A DNA stretch of 64,000 nucleotides, taken from contig NZ_JAQZZL010000002.1 of assembly GCF_028745505.1 (NCBI RefSeq), positions 744,001 through 808,000 of the forward strand, given 5' to 3'. The notes under the pieces were generated by a model. That model was not told the DNA's origin. It saw only the letters and a list, made by a program, of their open reading frames with translations, and searched no databases. A program made the translations under genes and the position numbers. Source of the DNA: Lentisphaera marina (GTDB lineage Bacteria; Verrucomicrobiota; Lentisphaeria; Lentisphaerales; Lentisphaeraceae). Positions 27,894 through 35,760 of this stretch are shown here, one piece after another. Each line of letters begins with the position of its first letter. The first letter of the stretch is position 1.

Positions 27894-28637
27894 TCATGCA
27901 ACTAGGCTCGCATTGAACCAAGCTTCATAATCGTATGGGGTCATGTAGCCCAAAGATGAATGAGGGAAGTCCTCATTATAATTTTGAATCCATTTAGTAA
28001 GTTCTTCTTTCAGCTCATAAATGTCCTTCCATTCTCGAGGCCAAACTAAATCCTCCTTAATGGTTCGGATAACTCTTTCAGTATCCGCATTTCCTTTAGG
28101 GTTATTATAGGAAGTGAAAATCTGCTGAATACCTAGAGATTTACACTCTGAAATAAAACGTTTTGAAGTAGGCTGACAACCATTGTCTGAAACCAATTGC
28201 AAATAAGGATTAGCTTCTTTAATCCCATTAGGAAATTGATTGTTTATCCCCATATGGAGAGCACTTAACCAATCATCCGTACGACTTGTTGATTCCAATG
28301 AATGACCAATGATTTTCTTGCTACCCCAGTCAATTAAAACATGAAGGTACACCCAGCCCGAGTTTGGAATTAAAATTTTAGTCATATCCGTACCCCAAAT
28401 CGAATTAGGCTCAATGGTCCTAGGTTTGCTCCGAGTAGGAGTTCTCTTTGATTTAAGCTTAAGGTTGGGCGGAACTAAAAGGTTTTCTAGTTTCATGATT
28501 CTATGAATGCGTTTCTTATTCACATTAATATTTTTACGAAATTTTAGATATGCCCAAACTCTTCTATAACCCCAGGAAGGGTGTTCATTCTTCATCTTTT
28601 TGATCTTCACTAATAAATCCTGATTAGCAGCACTCAA
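27894..28637 (-). CDS. IS3 transposase OrfB (DDE integrase core)
   Basis: The 247-aa catalytic half of an IS3 transposase. An HTH_21-like segment (HPSWGYRRVWAYLKFRK...NKKRIHRIMKLENL) precedes the rve core with the DDE residues in SIWGTDMTKI, LQLVSDNGCQP and GNADTERVIRTIKEDL. It has no good start of its own (TTG at 28637). It should be made as an OrfAB fusion by -1 slippage on the A9 run at 28662-28670, after which the reading continues ILKRKRTLSAANQD directly into this frame. The sequence looks intact, so the element may be active. Confidence 0.93.
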   Translation of the reverse strand: MSAANQDLLVKIKKMKNEHPSWGYRRVWAYLKFRKNINVNKKRIHRIMKLENLLVPPNLKLKSKRTPTRSKPRTIEPNSIWGTDMTKILIPNSGWVYLHVLIDWGSKKIIGHSLESTSRTDDWLSALHMGINNQFPNGIKEANPYLQLVSDNGCQPTSKRFISECKSLGIQQIFTSYNNPKGNADTERVIRTIKEDLVWPREWKDIYELKEELTKWIQNYNEDFPHSSLGYMTPYDYEAWFNASLVA

Positions 28638-28651
28638 AGTTCGTTTCCTTT

Positions 28652-28921
28652 TCAGAATTCGTTTTTTTTTAGTTCCACAGTCAAATCACCAATAATAGTT
28701 TTAAGCTTATTTACTTCACTTTTTAAACGTTCTTCAGTTTTATCTACACCACCATGAGCAAATACCTTTGAACCATCAGACAGAAGCTTGTCTCTCCACT
28801 GGTAGTACTGCGTTTGAGTTATCTGGTGGCGGTTGCAAAGCTCGCTGACAGTGCAGTCAGCTCTAAGCCCTTCCATAACGATTTTAAGTTTCTCTTCTGG
28901 TTTCCATTGGCGTCGTTTCAT
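28652..28921 (-). CDS. IS3 transposase OrfA (helix-turn-helix)
   Basis: An 89-aa DNA-binding subunit (MKRRQWKPEEKLKIVMEGLRADCTVSELCNRH...TQYYQWRDKLLSDG) with the HTH and a C-terminal leucine-zipper-like stretch (TEERLKSEVNKLKTIIGDL). CGGAG precedes the ATG. The last codons cross nine A residues (CTA AAA AAA AAC) before TGA, a typical IS3 frameshift window. A -1 shift there yields the OrfAB transposase. Confidence 0.92.
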   Translation of the reverse strand: MKRRQWKPEEKLKIVMEGLRADCTVSELCNRHQITQTQYYQWRDKLLSDGSKVFAHGGVDKTEERLKSEVNKLKTIIGDLTVELKKNEF

Positions 28922-29063
28922 GTGATACTCCGTGTTTATATACTATCTAATTTACACGACTTCTTAAATGGGAGCACTATATCTGGGCTCTTTTATCCGC
29001 CCGTATTGCGATACCCAGCTTGGAAATTTCGGACTAAACTTCATGGTTAGCAGGACTTTGAAC

Positions 29064-29133
29064 TGTGCTGCTTCAGCGGAAATTAGACAGTTAGGCATTT
29101 TTTCTTAGCTGAGATTTGTTACATTACTGGCTT
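29064..29133. repeat. Left arm of perfect 70-bp inverted repeat
   Basis: Begins TGTGCTGCTTCAGCGG and ends ACATTACTGGCTT. It is the exact reverse complement of 30907-30976 over all 70 positions. The arms are separated by about 115 nt of unique sequence into which IS1380 has inserted. Without the IS the whole would be a hairpin-like unit of about 253 bp, resembling a MITE. Confidence 0.95.
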
Positions 29134-29158
29134 CATTACTCCAAGCGATAAACTTATT

Positions 29159-30813
29159 CCTGAATCCGTGATCAGGTTTTGAGATTCATGAGATAATGGT
29201 TTGGTCGAGTAATTCTTAGATCGTTTTTATCCCAGATTGTGAGATGTCCTTATTTCTTAAGCCTATCGCTCGTGATCAGGTGTCTAAGGATAGTAAATAT
29301 AGCAATTTCTAAGGCAATTCACCCAACTTGGACAGAGTAAAGCACAAAACTCAATAAAAGAGCTTTGCAATAAACTTCTTATTAGTGGATTAAAGGCTAA
29401 ATGATATTTTTTGATACAGCTTAAACCAAGGGCTATGTCGACCAAACTTGAGAGTTTCATCTCCTGCGTGCTTTACGTGTTTACAAGCGGTTAAAATCAA
29501 GTCACGTATCACGCACCGTAGGCGGCGTCGTTGGGCTTTGATTTTAATTGGAGCCAAGGATTTATTATGGATAAGGTGATTACCAATGACTCTGAGCACA
29601 TTAAAAGCGAGCATAGCGCAGTGCAAAAAGAATTGATTCGCTTTAAATTTCCCTGAGGGTAAACGCTCTACATTCATATCGCTCTTCAATTCGCTATGGA
29701 ACTGCTCACTGGTTCCATGATCGTGATAAAGTTCGATCACATCCTCGGCTTCTAAAGGTAAATTCGTCCAATAGGTCTCCACTTCGATTTCTGGCATCAA
29801 AAGTCGATTGCCATCTTGATCTTCGAGTCGTTCCGTAACTTTAAAAATAACAGGAACCACTTTATGTTCTTCATTGTTTCCAGGATGTTTGTGATGGAGT
29901 TCACCGACAAAGACACTCTTACCATCTCGAGATTTAAGCTGTCGCCCTAAACGCCGTGCGTTGGATAGCCACTGTTCTTTAGATTCCTTTCTAAGGTTCC
30001 GTTTAATCAGAAAATATTGATCATCAGGAAGGTGTCCGAAATTAACCTCAGCATCGTGAGCGGAATCTAAACGAAGTAGTACGGGGTGCTTAAGCTTTAA
30101 TTTTTTGATCATAGTAAAGCTGTCATCTAAGAACTCTGGCATCCCTTTTTGTGCATGCTGTGAACCTGGACGCAGCTCATTATTTAGCATAAAGCCCTCA
30201 GTTCCAAGGTAGGCAAACATGGGAGAAAATCCGTCATGATTTTTATATGTCCAACTCACATTTTCTTTATGGCTACCGGAGTTATCCATGGGTGATACAT
30301 CCATATCGAGTGGAATAAAATTCATCCCCCCTTTTGATATATTACCTATACACTGTTTTTTGAGCAGGTTTGTATTCGCTGATTTTAAATGCACTTCATG
30401 CTCAGAAGACATGATTTCTAGTCGTTGACGCAAACGTTCCTCGGATGGAACTTTGTTTAATCCAAGTGATTTCATAAAGACTTCGTTTTCACGAAACTGA
30501 CTAATATCTGTGAAGCGTTCACGCCCCTGAATCAGTAACCCCACCTGTGATTTGAAAATATCTAGATCTTGAAAGATATGATTGGCCTTGTGATCTGTAT
30601 TGAACTCATCGTCAATTTCACTTTGTTGAAGGACTTGGCCACCTAAAAATATTCCGCCAATACTGTGAAGGGAATCATTGCCTGTGTCGAGTTTAAATGC
30701 TTTATTCATGAGAAAACCTGTTGGGTGATTTTGGTGTCGTAACTTAAATTACTATAAACCAACAGGTTTTCTTGTTTTTAAGCTGTTTTTTAAGATCAGC
30801 TCACGGATTCAGG
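29159..30813 (-). mobile_element. IS1380-family insertion sequence
   Basis: A complete 1655-bp element. The inverted ends are CCTGAATCCGTGATCAG (29159) and, inverted, CCTGAATCCGTGAGCTG (30813). It is flanked by a 5-bp target duplication TTATT (29154-29158 and 30814-30818). Length and ends fit IS1380. It interrupts the sequence between the two 70-bp inverted repeats. Confidence 0.93.
29390..30709 (-). CDS. IS1380 family transposase
   Basis: A 439-aa DDE transposase filling the element. Family hallmarks are the Asp in FIPLDMDVSPMDNSG, the LLRLDSAHDAEVN motif, and the C-terminal ELYHDHGTSEQFHSELKSDMNVERLPSGKF containing the catalytic Glu region (IS1380 pattern). It is full length without stops or shifts, so probably functional. 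The start is ATG 30709, about 100 nt inside the right end. Confidence 0.95.
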   Translation of the reverse strand: MNKAFKLDTGNDSLHSIGGIFLGGQVLQQSEIDDEFNTDHKANHIFQDLDIFKSQVGLLIQGRERFTDISQFRENEVFMKSLGLNKVPSEERLRQRLEIMSSEHEVHLKSANTNLLKKQCIGNISKGGMNFIPLDMDVSPMDNSGSHKENVSWTYKNHDGFSPMFAYLGTEGFMLNNELRPGSQHAQKGMPEFLDDSFTMIKKLKLKHPVLLRLDSAHDAEVNFGHLPDDQYFLIKRNLRKESKEQWLSNARRLGRQLKSRDGKSVFVGELHHKHPGNNEEHKVVPVIFKVTERLEDQDGNRLLMPEIEVETYWTNLPLEAEDVIELYHDHGTSEQFHSELKSDMNVERLPSGKFKANQFFLHCAMLAFNVLRVIGNHLIHNKSLAPIKIKAQRRRLRCVIRDLILTACKHVKHAGDETLKFGRHSPWFKLYQKISFSL

Positions 30814-30818
30814 TTATT

Positions 30819-30906
30819 GGTAAAGATGTGAGTATTATTCAAGAAAGAAAAAGAAAACTCGCTGAGGCAAAAATTCGTAGGTTAGAGTTCTTTGCAGAAG
30901 CTTCAT
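30819..30906 (+). other. Remnant between inverted repeats
   Basis: If IS1380 and one TTATT copy are removed, an open frame runs through the left arm and this segment: FFLAEICYITGFITPSDKLI and then GKDVSIIQERKRKLAEAKIRRLEFFAEAS, ended by TAA at about 30904. It might be the C-terminus of a broken gene or just the unique core of a MITE. No family is recognised, and it has no start codon in place. Confidence 0.3.
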
Positions 30907-30976
30907 AAGCCAGTAATGTAACAAATCTCAGCTAAGAAAAAATGCCTAACTGTCTAATTTCCGCTGAAGCAGCACA
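30907..30976. repeat. Right arm of perfect 70-bp inverted repeat
   Basis: The exact reverse complement of 29064-29133 (begins AAGCCAGTAATGTAAC, ends TGAAGCAGCACA). See the left arm for context. Confidence 0.95.
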
Positions 30977-31041
30977 ATTTTGAATTGTTGGATCAGTAGT
31001 TGAGTCATATAAAGCACAGATCGATCAGATGAGAAAGATGA

Positions 31042-31056
31042 AGCAACAGAGTTGCA
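31042..31056. repeat. 15-bp target duplication of IS1182, left copy
   Basis: AGCAACAGAGTTGCA, repeated exactly at 32629-32643. It contains the palindrome GCAAC-AGA-GTTGC, present uninterrupted (inverted) at 20989-21001. Confidence 0.85.
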
Positions 31057-31071
31057 CAGACTGTTGACAAA

Positions 31072-31096
31072 GTCCTCCCGTGTGGAGGACTTTTTT
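31072..31096 (+). terminator. Hairpin terminator inside IS1182 left end
   Basis: GTCCTCC-CGTGT-GGAGGAC followed by TTTTTT, 23 nt before the transposase start. It should stop read-through from flanking promoters into the transposase gene. Confidence 0.75.
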
Positions 31097-31118
31097 ATTG
31101 GTTAAATTATATTGACTA

Positions 31119-32456
31119 ATGATTAAAAAACAGTCAAAACAGTCCGAGTTTGAATTCGTTTGCCTTGAGCAATTAGTTCCGCAAGACCACCTTTTGCGGA
31201 AGATCGACTCCATTGTCGATTTTGAATTCATTCACCACAAGGTGGCACACCTCTATTGCCCAACAAATGGTCGTCCCGGCGTTGATCCAGTCGTTCTTTT
31301 TAAGATGCTTTTTATTGGATATCTATTTGGTATTCGCAGCGAGCGTCAACTCATTCGTGAGATAGAAATGAATATGGCTTATCGCTGGTTTCTTGGTTAT
31401 AACTTACAGGATAAAATTCCGCACCACTCAACCATCAGCCAAAACCGTCGCCGTCGTTTTCAAGAGAGCAATGTTTATCAAGAAATATTCGATGAGATCG
31501 TTCTCTTAGCTATGGAGCGTAAGCTTGTCGATGGAAAGCACCTTTATACCGACTCTACTCACTTAAAGGCTAATGCCAATAAGAATAAATTTGATAAGCA
31601 AGACGTTGAGAAGTCGACTCGAGATTATTTAGATGTTCTCAATAAAGATATCGCGAAAGATCGAGCTCAAAATGATAAGAAGCCTCTCAAAAAAAAAGAT
31701 AGTAGCCCGGTGATTAAAGAAACGAAGATCAGCACCACTGATCCAGACAGTGGTTATATGGTCAGGGATGGTAAACCCAAAGGCTTTTTCTATCTAGATC
31801 ACAGGACTGTCGATGGGAAGTTTAATATTATCACTGACAGTTTTGTCACCGCGGGAAATGTTCACGACAGTATCCCGTATCTCAAGCGCTTGGATCACCA
31901 ACTTGAACGGTTTAATTTTAATGTCGAAGCTGTTGGTTTAGATGCCGGTTATTTCACCGCGGGAATCTGCAAAGGACTTGTGGATCGAGATATTTTCGGT
32001 GTGATAAGCTATCGACGCCCGAACCATATTAAAGGTTATTTCCGGAAAAGTCAGTTCATTTACAACTCTACAGACAATAGCTATACCTGCCCGGCAGAGC
32101 AGGTACTTCCTTATCGAACAACCACTCGCGAAGGCTTCCGCGAATATGCTTCAAACCCTAAAACCTGCACCAACTGCTCATTGCGAAGCCAGTGTACAAA
32201 AAGTGCGAATCACACAAAGATCGTCACACGACATATCTGGGAGGATCAAAAAGAGTGCATCAAGAAAAACCGACTCACACCAGAAGGTAAAATCCTATAT
32301 AAACGAAGGCAGGAAACCGTGGAGAGGAGTTTCGCTGACTCAAAGCAATTACACGGTCACCGTTATGCGAAATTGCGTGGAATTAAAAAGGTTCAAGAGC
32401 AGTGTCTTTTAGCCGCCGCATGCCAAAATATGAAGAAAATTGCTATCGCTTCGTAA
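31119..32456 (+). CDS. IS1182 family transposase
   Basis: A 445-aa DDE transposase: N-terminal DUF772-like segment (FEFVCLEQLVPQDHLLRKIDSIVDFEFI...GRPGVDPVVLFKMLFIGYLFGIRSERQLIREI), the first catalytic Asp in HLYTDSTHLKANAN, the second near AVGLDAGYFTAG, and the C-terminal RRQETVERSFADSKQLHGHRYAKLRG with the catalytic Glu. A zinc-knuckle-like CTNCSLRSQC lies between. The ORF is intact. The start ATG lies inside the left-end region just after the hairpin. Confidence 0.95.
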   Translation: MIKKQSKQSEFEFVCLEQLVPQDHLLRKIDSIVDFEFIHHKVAHLYCPTNGRPGVDPVVLFKMLFIGYLFGIRSERQLIREIEMNMAYRWFLGYNLQDKIPHHSTISQNRRRRFQESNVYQEIFDEIVLLAMERKLVDGKHLYTDSTHLKANANKNKFDKQDVEKSTRDYLDVLNKDIAKDRAQNDKKPLKKKDSSPVIKETKISTTDPDSGYMVRDGKPKGFFYLDHRTVDGKFNIITDSFVTAGNVHDSIPYLKRLDHQLERFNFNVEAVGLDAGYFTAGICKGLVDRDIFGVISYRRPNHIKGYFRKSQFIYNSTDNSYTCPAEQVLPYRTTTREGFREYASNPKTCTNCSLRSQCTKSANHTKIVTRHIWEDQKECIKKNRLTPEGKILYKRRQETVERSFADSKQLHGHRYAKLRGIKKVQEQCLLAAACQNMKKIAIAS

Positions 32457-32643
32457 AGGAGCACTGCATTTCTTGATGAACGCAGAATTTCACTCAAGAA
32501 AACACCAACAAGCTCCTGCAAGACATTTCTACATACTGTAAGAACCTTTTGTTGAAATTATAAAATATTTGCTTTTCTGTACAAAAAGAAAACCCCTGTT
32601 ACAAAAACGGGGGTTTATCAACAGTCTGAGCAACAGAGTTGCA

Positions 32644-32730
32644 ATTTTTAATTTTAAATTCTCAATTTTGAATTTTTAATGTGGGTTAAGAATTAAGCAG
32701 GCGGGACGCCTGCGCTCCTATAGTAGTCCA
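32644..32730. repeat. Repeat mosaic between IS1182 and IS110
   Basis: Contains AATTCTCAATTTTGAATT (32657-32674) and the perfect palindrome GCAGGCG-GGA-CGCCTGC (32697-32713), the same order of modules as 35705-35760, where the group II intron sits. Confidence 0.6.
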
Positions 32731-32734
32731 AGTA

Positions 32735-32960
32735 ATTAAATAGATAAATATAATGAGGGGGTCTGGGGGAGAAATTTTAGAATTAAAAAAGGAACATATA
32801 AATTTAATTATTCTCGGTACGAATTGGCGCTCCTGTCTTTGAAAGACTTTCTGGGCACTTCGACCGGGAATGATTATCAGCAAGACGAATACTCAGAAAG
32901 CTTCCACCACGAATGCTATAGGAATTTCGCACGCTGACTTTTAAATCTATATATTCCTAA
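32735..32960 (+). ncRNA. Candidate bridge RNA/5' noncoding end of IS110
   Basis: About 230 nt of noncoding DNA upstream of the IS110 transposase with patches of strong pairing potential (for example CTTTGAAAGACTTTCTGGGCA). In IS110-group elements the 5' noncoding end is transcribed as a bridge RNA that guides recombination. Position and length fit, but I could not define its fold, loops or ends. Treat as a proposal. Confidence 0.3.
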
Positions 32961-32969
32961 GGAGTAAAA

Positions 32970-34229
32970 ATGTATTATACAAGAACTAAAAAGCCATCTG
33001 AATACTCAGTTATTATTGCGATTGACTGGGCTGATCAAAAGCATGATCTACGAATCCTTCGGGATTGTGAAGAAGAATGTAAAGTTATCAGTAGTGATTT
33101 ACTTACGCTCAAAAAATTCTTTAATGAACTCATACTTGAATCTGTTAATGATCCCATCGCGGTTGTCATCGAAAGCTGCCAATCTGCACTGATGAATTTA
33201 TTGATATCCATTAGTGAATTTGATGTCTATACAGTTCACCCGACCACTTCTTCGAAGTTTGCTAAAACATTCCATCTTAGTGGCGCGAAAAGTGACCGAG
33301 CAGATACCAAATCATTACTTGAACTATACTTAAAACACCCTGATAAAGTTAAAAGAGTAGACGAATCTTTTTCAAAAGGAAAACTGAAGCGACTGAATAC
33401 AAAAAGGCGTGATTTAGTAAATGATAGAACTCGTTTAACTAATCAACTCACTGCATTGTTGAAGATCTATTATCCAAATGCACTCAAAGTCGTGGGGAAT
33501 CATTTATATGCAGACATGTTTCTAGATTTTTTGGATAAATATCCAAGCCCGCAGGATATCATTAATGCTCATCAAATCGGCATTACTAAATTCTTTAACA
33601 AACGCAGTACAAGCCATACAAAAACAAAAGTGAGGGTTCAAATATTACGCGCTTCTGTTATTGTTGTTAATGATGAAGATGAGGTGGATTACTACATATT
33701 TGAGATACAACAATTCTGCCACAGAATCCGGAGTTTAAATAAGGTTATTAAAGCTTATGACGAAAAAATTGAGCAAGCTTATAGGGAAAATGAAGATCAT
33801 GAAATATTCCAATCATTTCCAGGAGCAGGTCCTAGTATCGGACCACGTCTTATGGCCTTCTTTGGAAACGATCGAGAAAAATTTCAGTCTGTAAATGAGG
33901 CTCTTAAAATCAGTGAAATAGCTCCTGTGACAATTCAGAGTGGGAAAATGAATATTGTCCGAAGACGTTTTTTATGCGACAGGTTCACTCAACTTAGTTT
34001 TGTTGAGTTTGCCAATAATTCCATAAGGTCATCAATATGGGCACATGAATTTTATTATCATAAGAAAGCTCTAAACATACCTCACTTCACAATACTTAGA
34101 GCTTTGGCGTACAAATGGATTCGTATCATGTACAGTTGTTGGAAAACGAGAACTCCATATAATGAAAAGACCTATCTAGAAGTATTGGAGCAGAGGCGAC
34201 CAGCATGGTTTCAGAAATTCGTTAATTAA
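32970..34229 (+). CDS. IS110 family transposase (DEDD recombinase)
   Basis: A 419-aa IS110-type recombinase. The N-terminal RuvC-like DEDD domain shows IAIDWADQKHDL (D), VVIESCQSAL (E) and SGAKSDRADTKSLLELYL (two D). A coiled-coil linker (KRRDLVNDRTRLTNQLTALLKIYYP; IRSLNKVIKAYDEKIEQAY) leads to the Transposase_20 domain with FPGAGPSIGPRLMAFFGN and the likely catalytic serine in PVTIQSGKMNIVRRRF. AAGGAG lies 6 nt before the ATG. The ORF is intact. Element ends were not found, which is usual for this group as it has little or no inverted repeat. Confidence 0.95.
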   Translation: MYYTRTKKPSEYSVIIAIDWADQKHDLRILRDCEEECKVISSDLLTLKKFFNELILESVNDPIAVVIESCQSALMNLLISISEFDVYTVHPTTSSKFAKTFHLSGAKSDRADTKSLLELYLKHPDKVKRVDESFSKGKLKRLNTKRRDLVNDRTRLTNQLTALLKIYYPNALKVVGNHLYADMFLDFLDKYPSPQDIINAHQIGITKFFNKRSTSHTKTKVRVQILRASVIVVNDEDEVDYYIFEIQQFCHRIRSLNKVIKAYDEKIEQAYRENEDHEIFQSFPGAGPSIGPRLMAFFGNDREKFQSVNEALKISEIAPVTIQSGKMNIVRRRFLCDRFTQLSFVEFANNSIRSSIWAHEFYYHKKALNIPHFTILRALAYKWIRIMYSCWKTRTPYNEKTYLEVLEQRRPAWFQKFVN

Positions 34230-34546
34230 TCTCGAATTCTAGTTGTAAGTGCACTCAGAAAAGCCCAGGGAAGTGCTTGCGCTGAGGAAGCAGGAAGCAG
34301 GAAGCAGGTGGTAGTGCAATGTTTAATTTTAAATTCTCAATTTTGAATTAAAGACAAGAGCAAGCTTGAAAAGACAAATCAGCTTAAAAAGCAAATCGAT
34401 GACATCGCTCAAAAACATGACTGAGCCACTAAAAGTAGAAGCTAATCAGTCTTAGCCAGATTTTAATTCTTAAATCACACCAATTAGCTGACTAATCTCT
34501 GGGTTCTAAAATATGACTATTAATACCTATTTACTAAAATAAAGCT
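34230..34546. other. Intergenic region with short tandem repeat and gene remnant
   Basis: Noncoding. 34290-34316 has three tandem GGAAGCA units, 34332-34349 is a third copy of AATTCTCAATTTTGAATT, and 34347-34424 is an open stretch reading IKDKSKLEKTNQLKKQ and then IDDIAQKHD before TGA. That looks like the coiled-coil C-terminus of a lost gene. Confidence 0.45.
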
Positions 34547-35461
34547 TCACTTTACGGTACGAAACTTAGCTTTTTCGAGACTAGTTGTAATGACTGATTT
34601 GAGAAGTTCAGGTTTACTGCCTGGCCCAACCGTTAAAAGTTTTGGGCCGGTTAGAGGTTTACTAGTTGAGGGCTTGATATAAACAGTACCATCAGGGCAA
34701 CGCTCAAAATTGATATATTGCTGAGCTATTTTACAACAACCTTTGACGCGGAGAATACTATTCGGCAGGGCATTACAAATATCTTCAACACATTCTTTAT
34801 CAGGAAGGTCTGGAAGATCTGACGAGCATGACGCCCAGTGAGCTTTTTTGTGATCAAGCTTTTGGGCCTCATTATGTGATGGCATAAGTTGAGGCAAAAG
34901 TGAAATATCCAACTCATTTAGTGAAAGAATCTTTGCAGTCGGATTAAGCTTATTGACTTGATTAATAACCTCCTCGCATCTATCCTCAGAAGCTTCATCC
35001 ATGTGTGTAAGTACAATAAGAGAAGAGACCTGTACCTGGTTAGCTTCAAGTTCATTATGTTCTCCTCTAAGCTGCCAGTTTTTGACATCCACCACCGAGA
35101 GTTGAACAGGTGGGAGGAAGCGTTCTGCAATCCCAACTCCAAGAAAACCCATCAAGGCACAGGCATCAGAAGTTCCATTAGCTTCAATAAGTGTAATGCC
35201 TTGGTCGCGAGCTGGAATGCAATTTACAAATTCTCTCAATTCATTAATACCACTGCAGCATACGCAACTACCATTAAGGGCTCGAATCCACTGAGGCTCA
35301 ATTTGACCGCTAAACTGCTGAAGGTCAACAAAGGCATTTTCGTAATCATTTAGAATAATAAATGGATTCCAACCTGCTTTACTATAGCTCATAGTAAGGT
35401 GCTTAAGTAAAGTTGTTTTCCCGGCCCCAAGAAAGCCAACAATAGCTACAATAGATTCCAT
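34547..35461 (-). CDS. CobW/COG0523 family GTPase (metal chaperone-like)
   Basis: A 304-aa G3E GTPase of the CobW/YciC/ZNG1 group. The P-loop GFLGAGKTT is at 9-17, the metal-binding CxCC motif NGSCVCC at 64-69, a Walker B-like LIEANGTSDA near 91-100, and the base-recognition loop reads LTHMDEA where NKxD is usual. The C-terminal CobW_C-like part (ILRVKGCCKIAQQYINFERCPDGTVYI) is present but short. Members insert or deliver metal ions, often Zn or Co, to target enzymes in the cytosol. It stands alone between mobile elements, with no metal enzyme or transporter beside it, so the target is unknown. Three extra Cys near the C-terminus could add metal ligands. Confidence 0.87.
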   Translation of the reverse strand: MESIVAIVGFLGAGKTTLLKHLTMSYSKAGWNPFIILNDYENAFVDLQQFSGQIEPQWIRALNGSCVCCSGINELREFVNCIPARDQGITLIEANGTSDACALMGFLGVGIAERFLPPVQLSVVDVKNWQLRGEHNELEANQVQVSSLIVLTHMDEASEDRCEEVINQVNKLNPTAKILSLNELDISLLPQLMPSHNEAQKLDHKKAHWASCSSDLPDLPDKECVEDICNALPNSILRVKGCCKIAQQYINFERCPDGTVYIKPSTSKPLTGPKLLTVGPGSKPELLKSVITTSLEKAKFRTVK

Positions 35462-35760
35462 TTTCCCAAACTATCTTTAGTTTTATAATCTTAATTTTTC
35501 ACACCGCCCGCATAAAGATGAGCTAGCTTAACTGGCGGACAATTTAAATCAATTTTTTATAAACTAAAATGAATTTCTTGGTAATGTAACAAGTTTTGTG
35601 CTTTGAGTAGAAAAACCATGACGACCTTAATGAGATTCATGCAGGGCTTTCGAGTATTCAAGAAAGTCGGATTCCTATAAAAAGGTAAGCTCGTCTGAGA
35701 TACTAAAATTTTTAATTTTTAATTTGGGCTAAGAATTAAGCAGGCGGGACGCCTGTGCTC
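35462..35760. repeat. Repeat mosaic forming 5' exon of intron
   Basis: Noncoding. 35500-35690 shows nothing definite. 35701-35760 carries TTTTTAATTTTTAATTTGGG followed by GCAGGCG-GGA-CGCCTGT (35740-35756), a copy of the palindrome at 32697 and, inverted, 7870. The intron begins 4 nt after it. Confidence 0.6.

Larger units (their letters stand above)
27821..28979 (-). mobile_element. IS3-family insertion sequence
   Basis: About 1.16 kb holding orfA and orfB on the minus strand. The proposed ends are TAATGCCCCCCTTTTT (27821) and, read from the other side, TAGTGCTCCCATTTAA (28979). They match at about 10 of 14 positions, as for imperfect IS3 termini. No clear target duplication was found, so the outer bounds may be off by a few bases. 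GGGCTCTTT(A/T)ATCCGCCCG occurs on both sides, showing it landed in repeat DNA. Confidence 0.7.
31057..32628 (+). mobile_element. IS1182-family insertion sequence
   Basis: A complete 1572-bp element with terminal inverted repeats CAGACTGTTGACAAA (31057) and, inverted, CAGACTGTTGATAAA (32628). It is bounded by a 15-bp duplication AGCAACAGAGTTGCA. Hairpins with T runs lie just inside both ends (31072-31096; about 32591-32616), likely insulating the transposase gene from outside transcription. Confidence 0.92.

Noticed and set aside
34290-34316. GGAAGCA tandem repeat as a phase-variation tract
   Set aside because: Only three units, outside any gene or clear promoter.
34958-35353. 131-aa plus-strand ORF opposite the CobW-type gene
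   Set aside because: Opposite strand of a well-recognised GTPase with conserved motifs.
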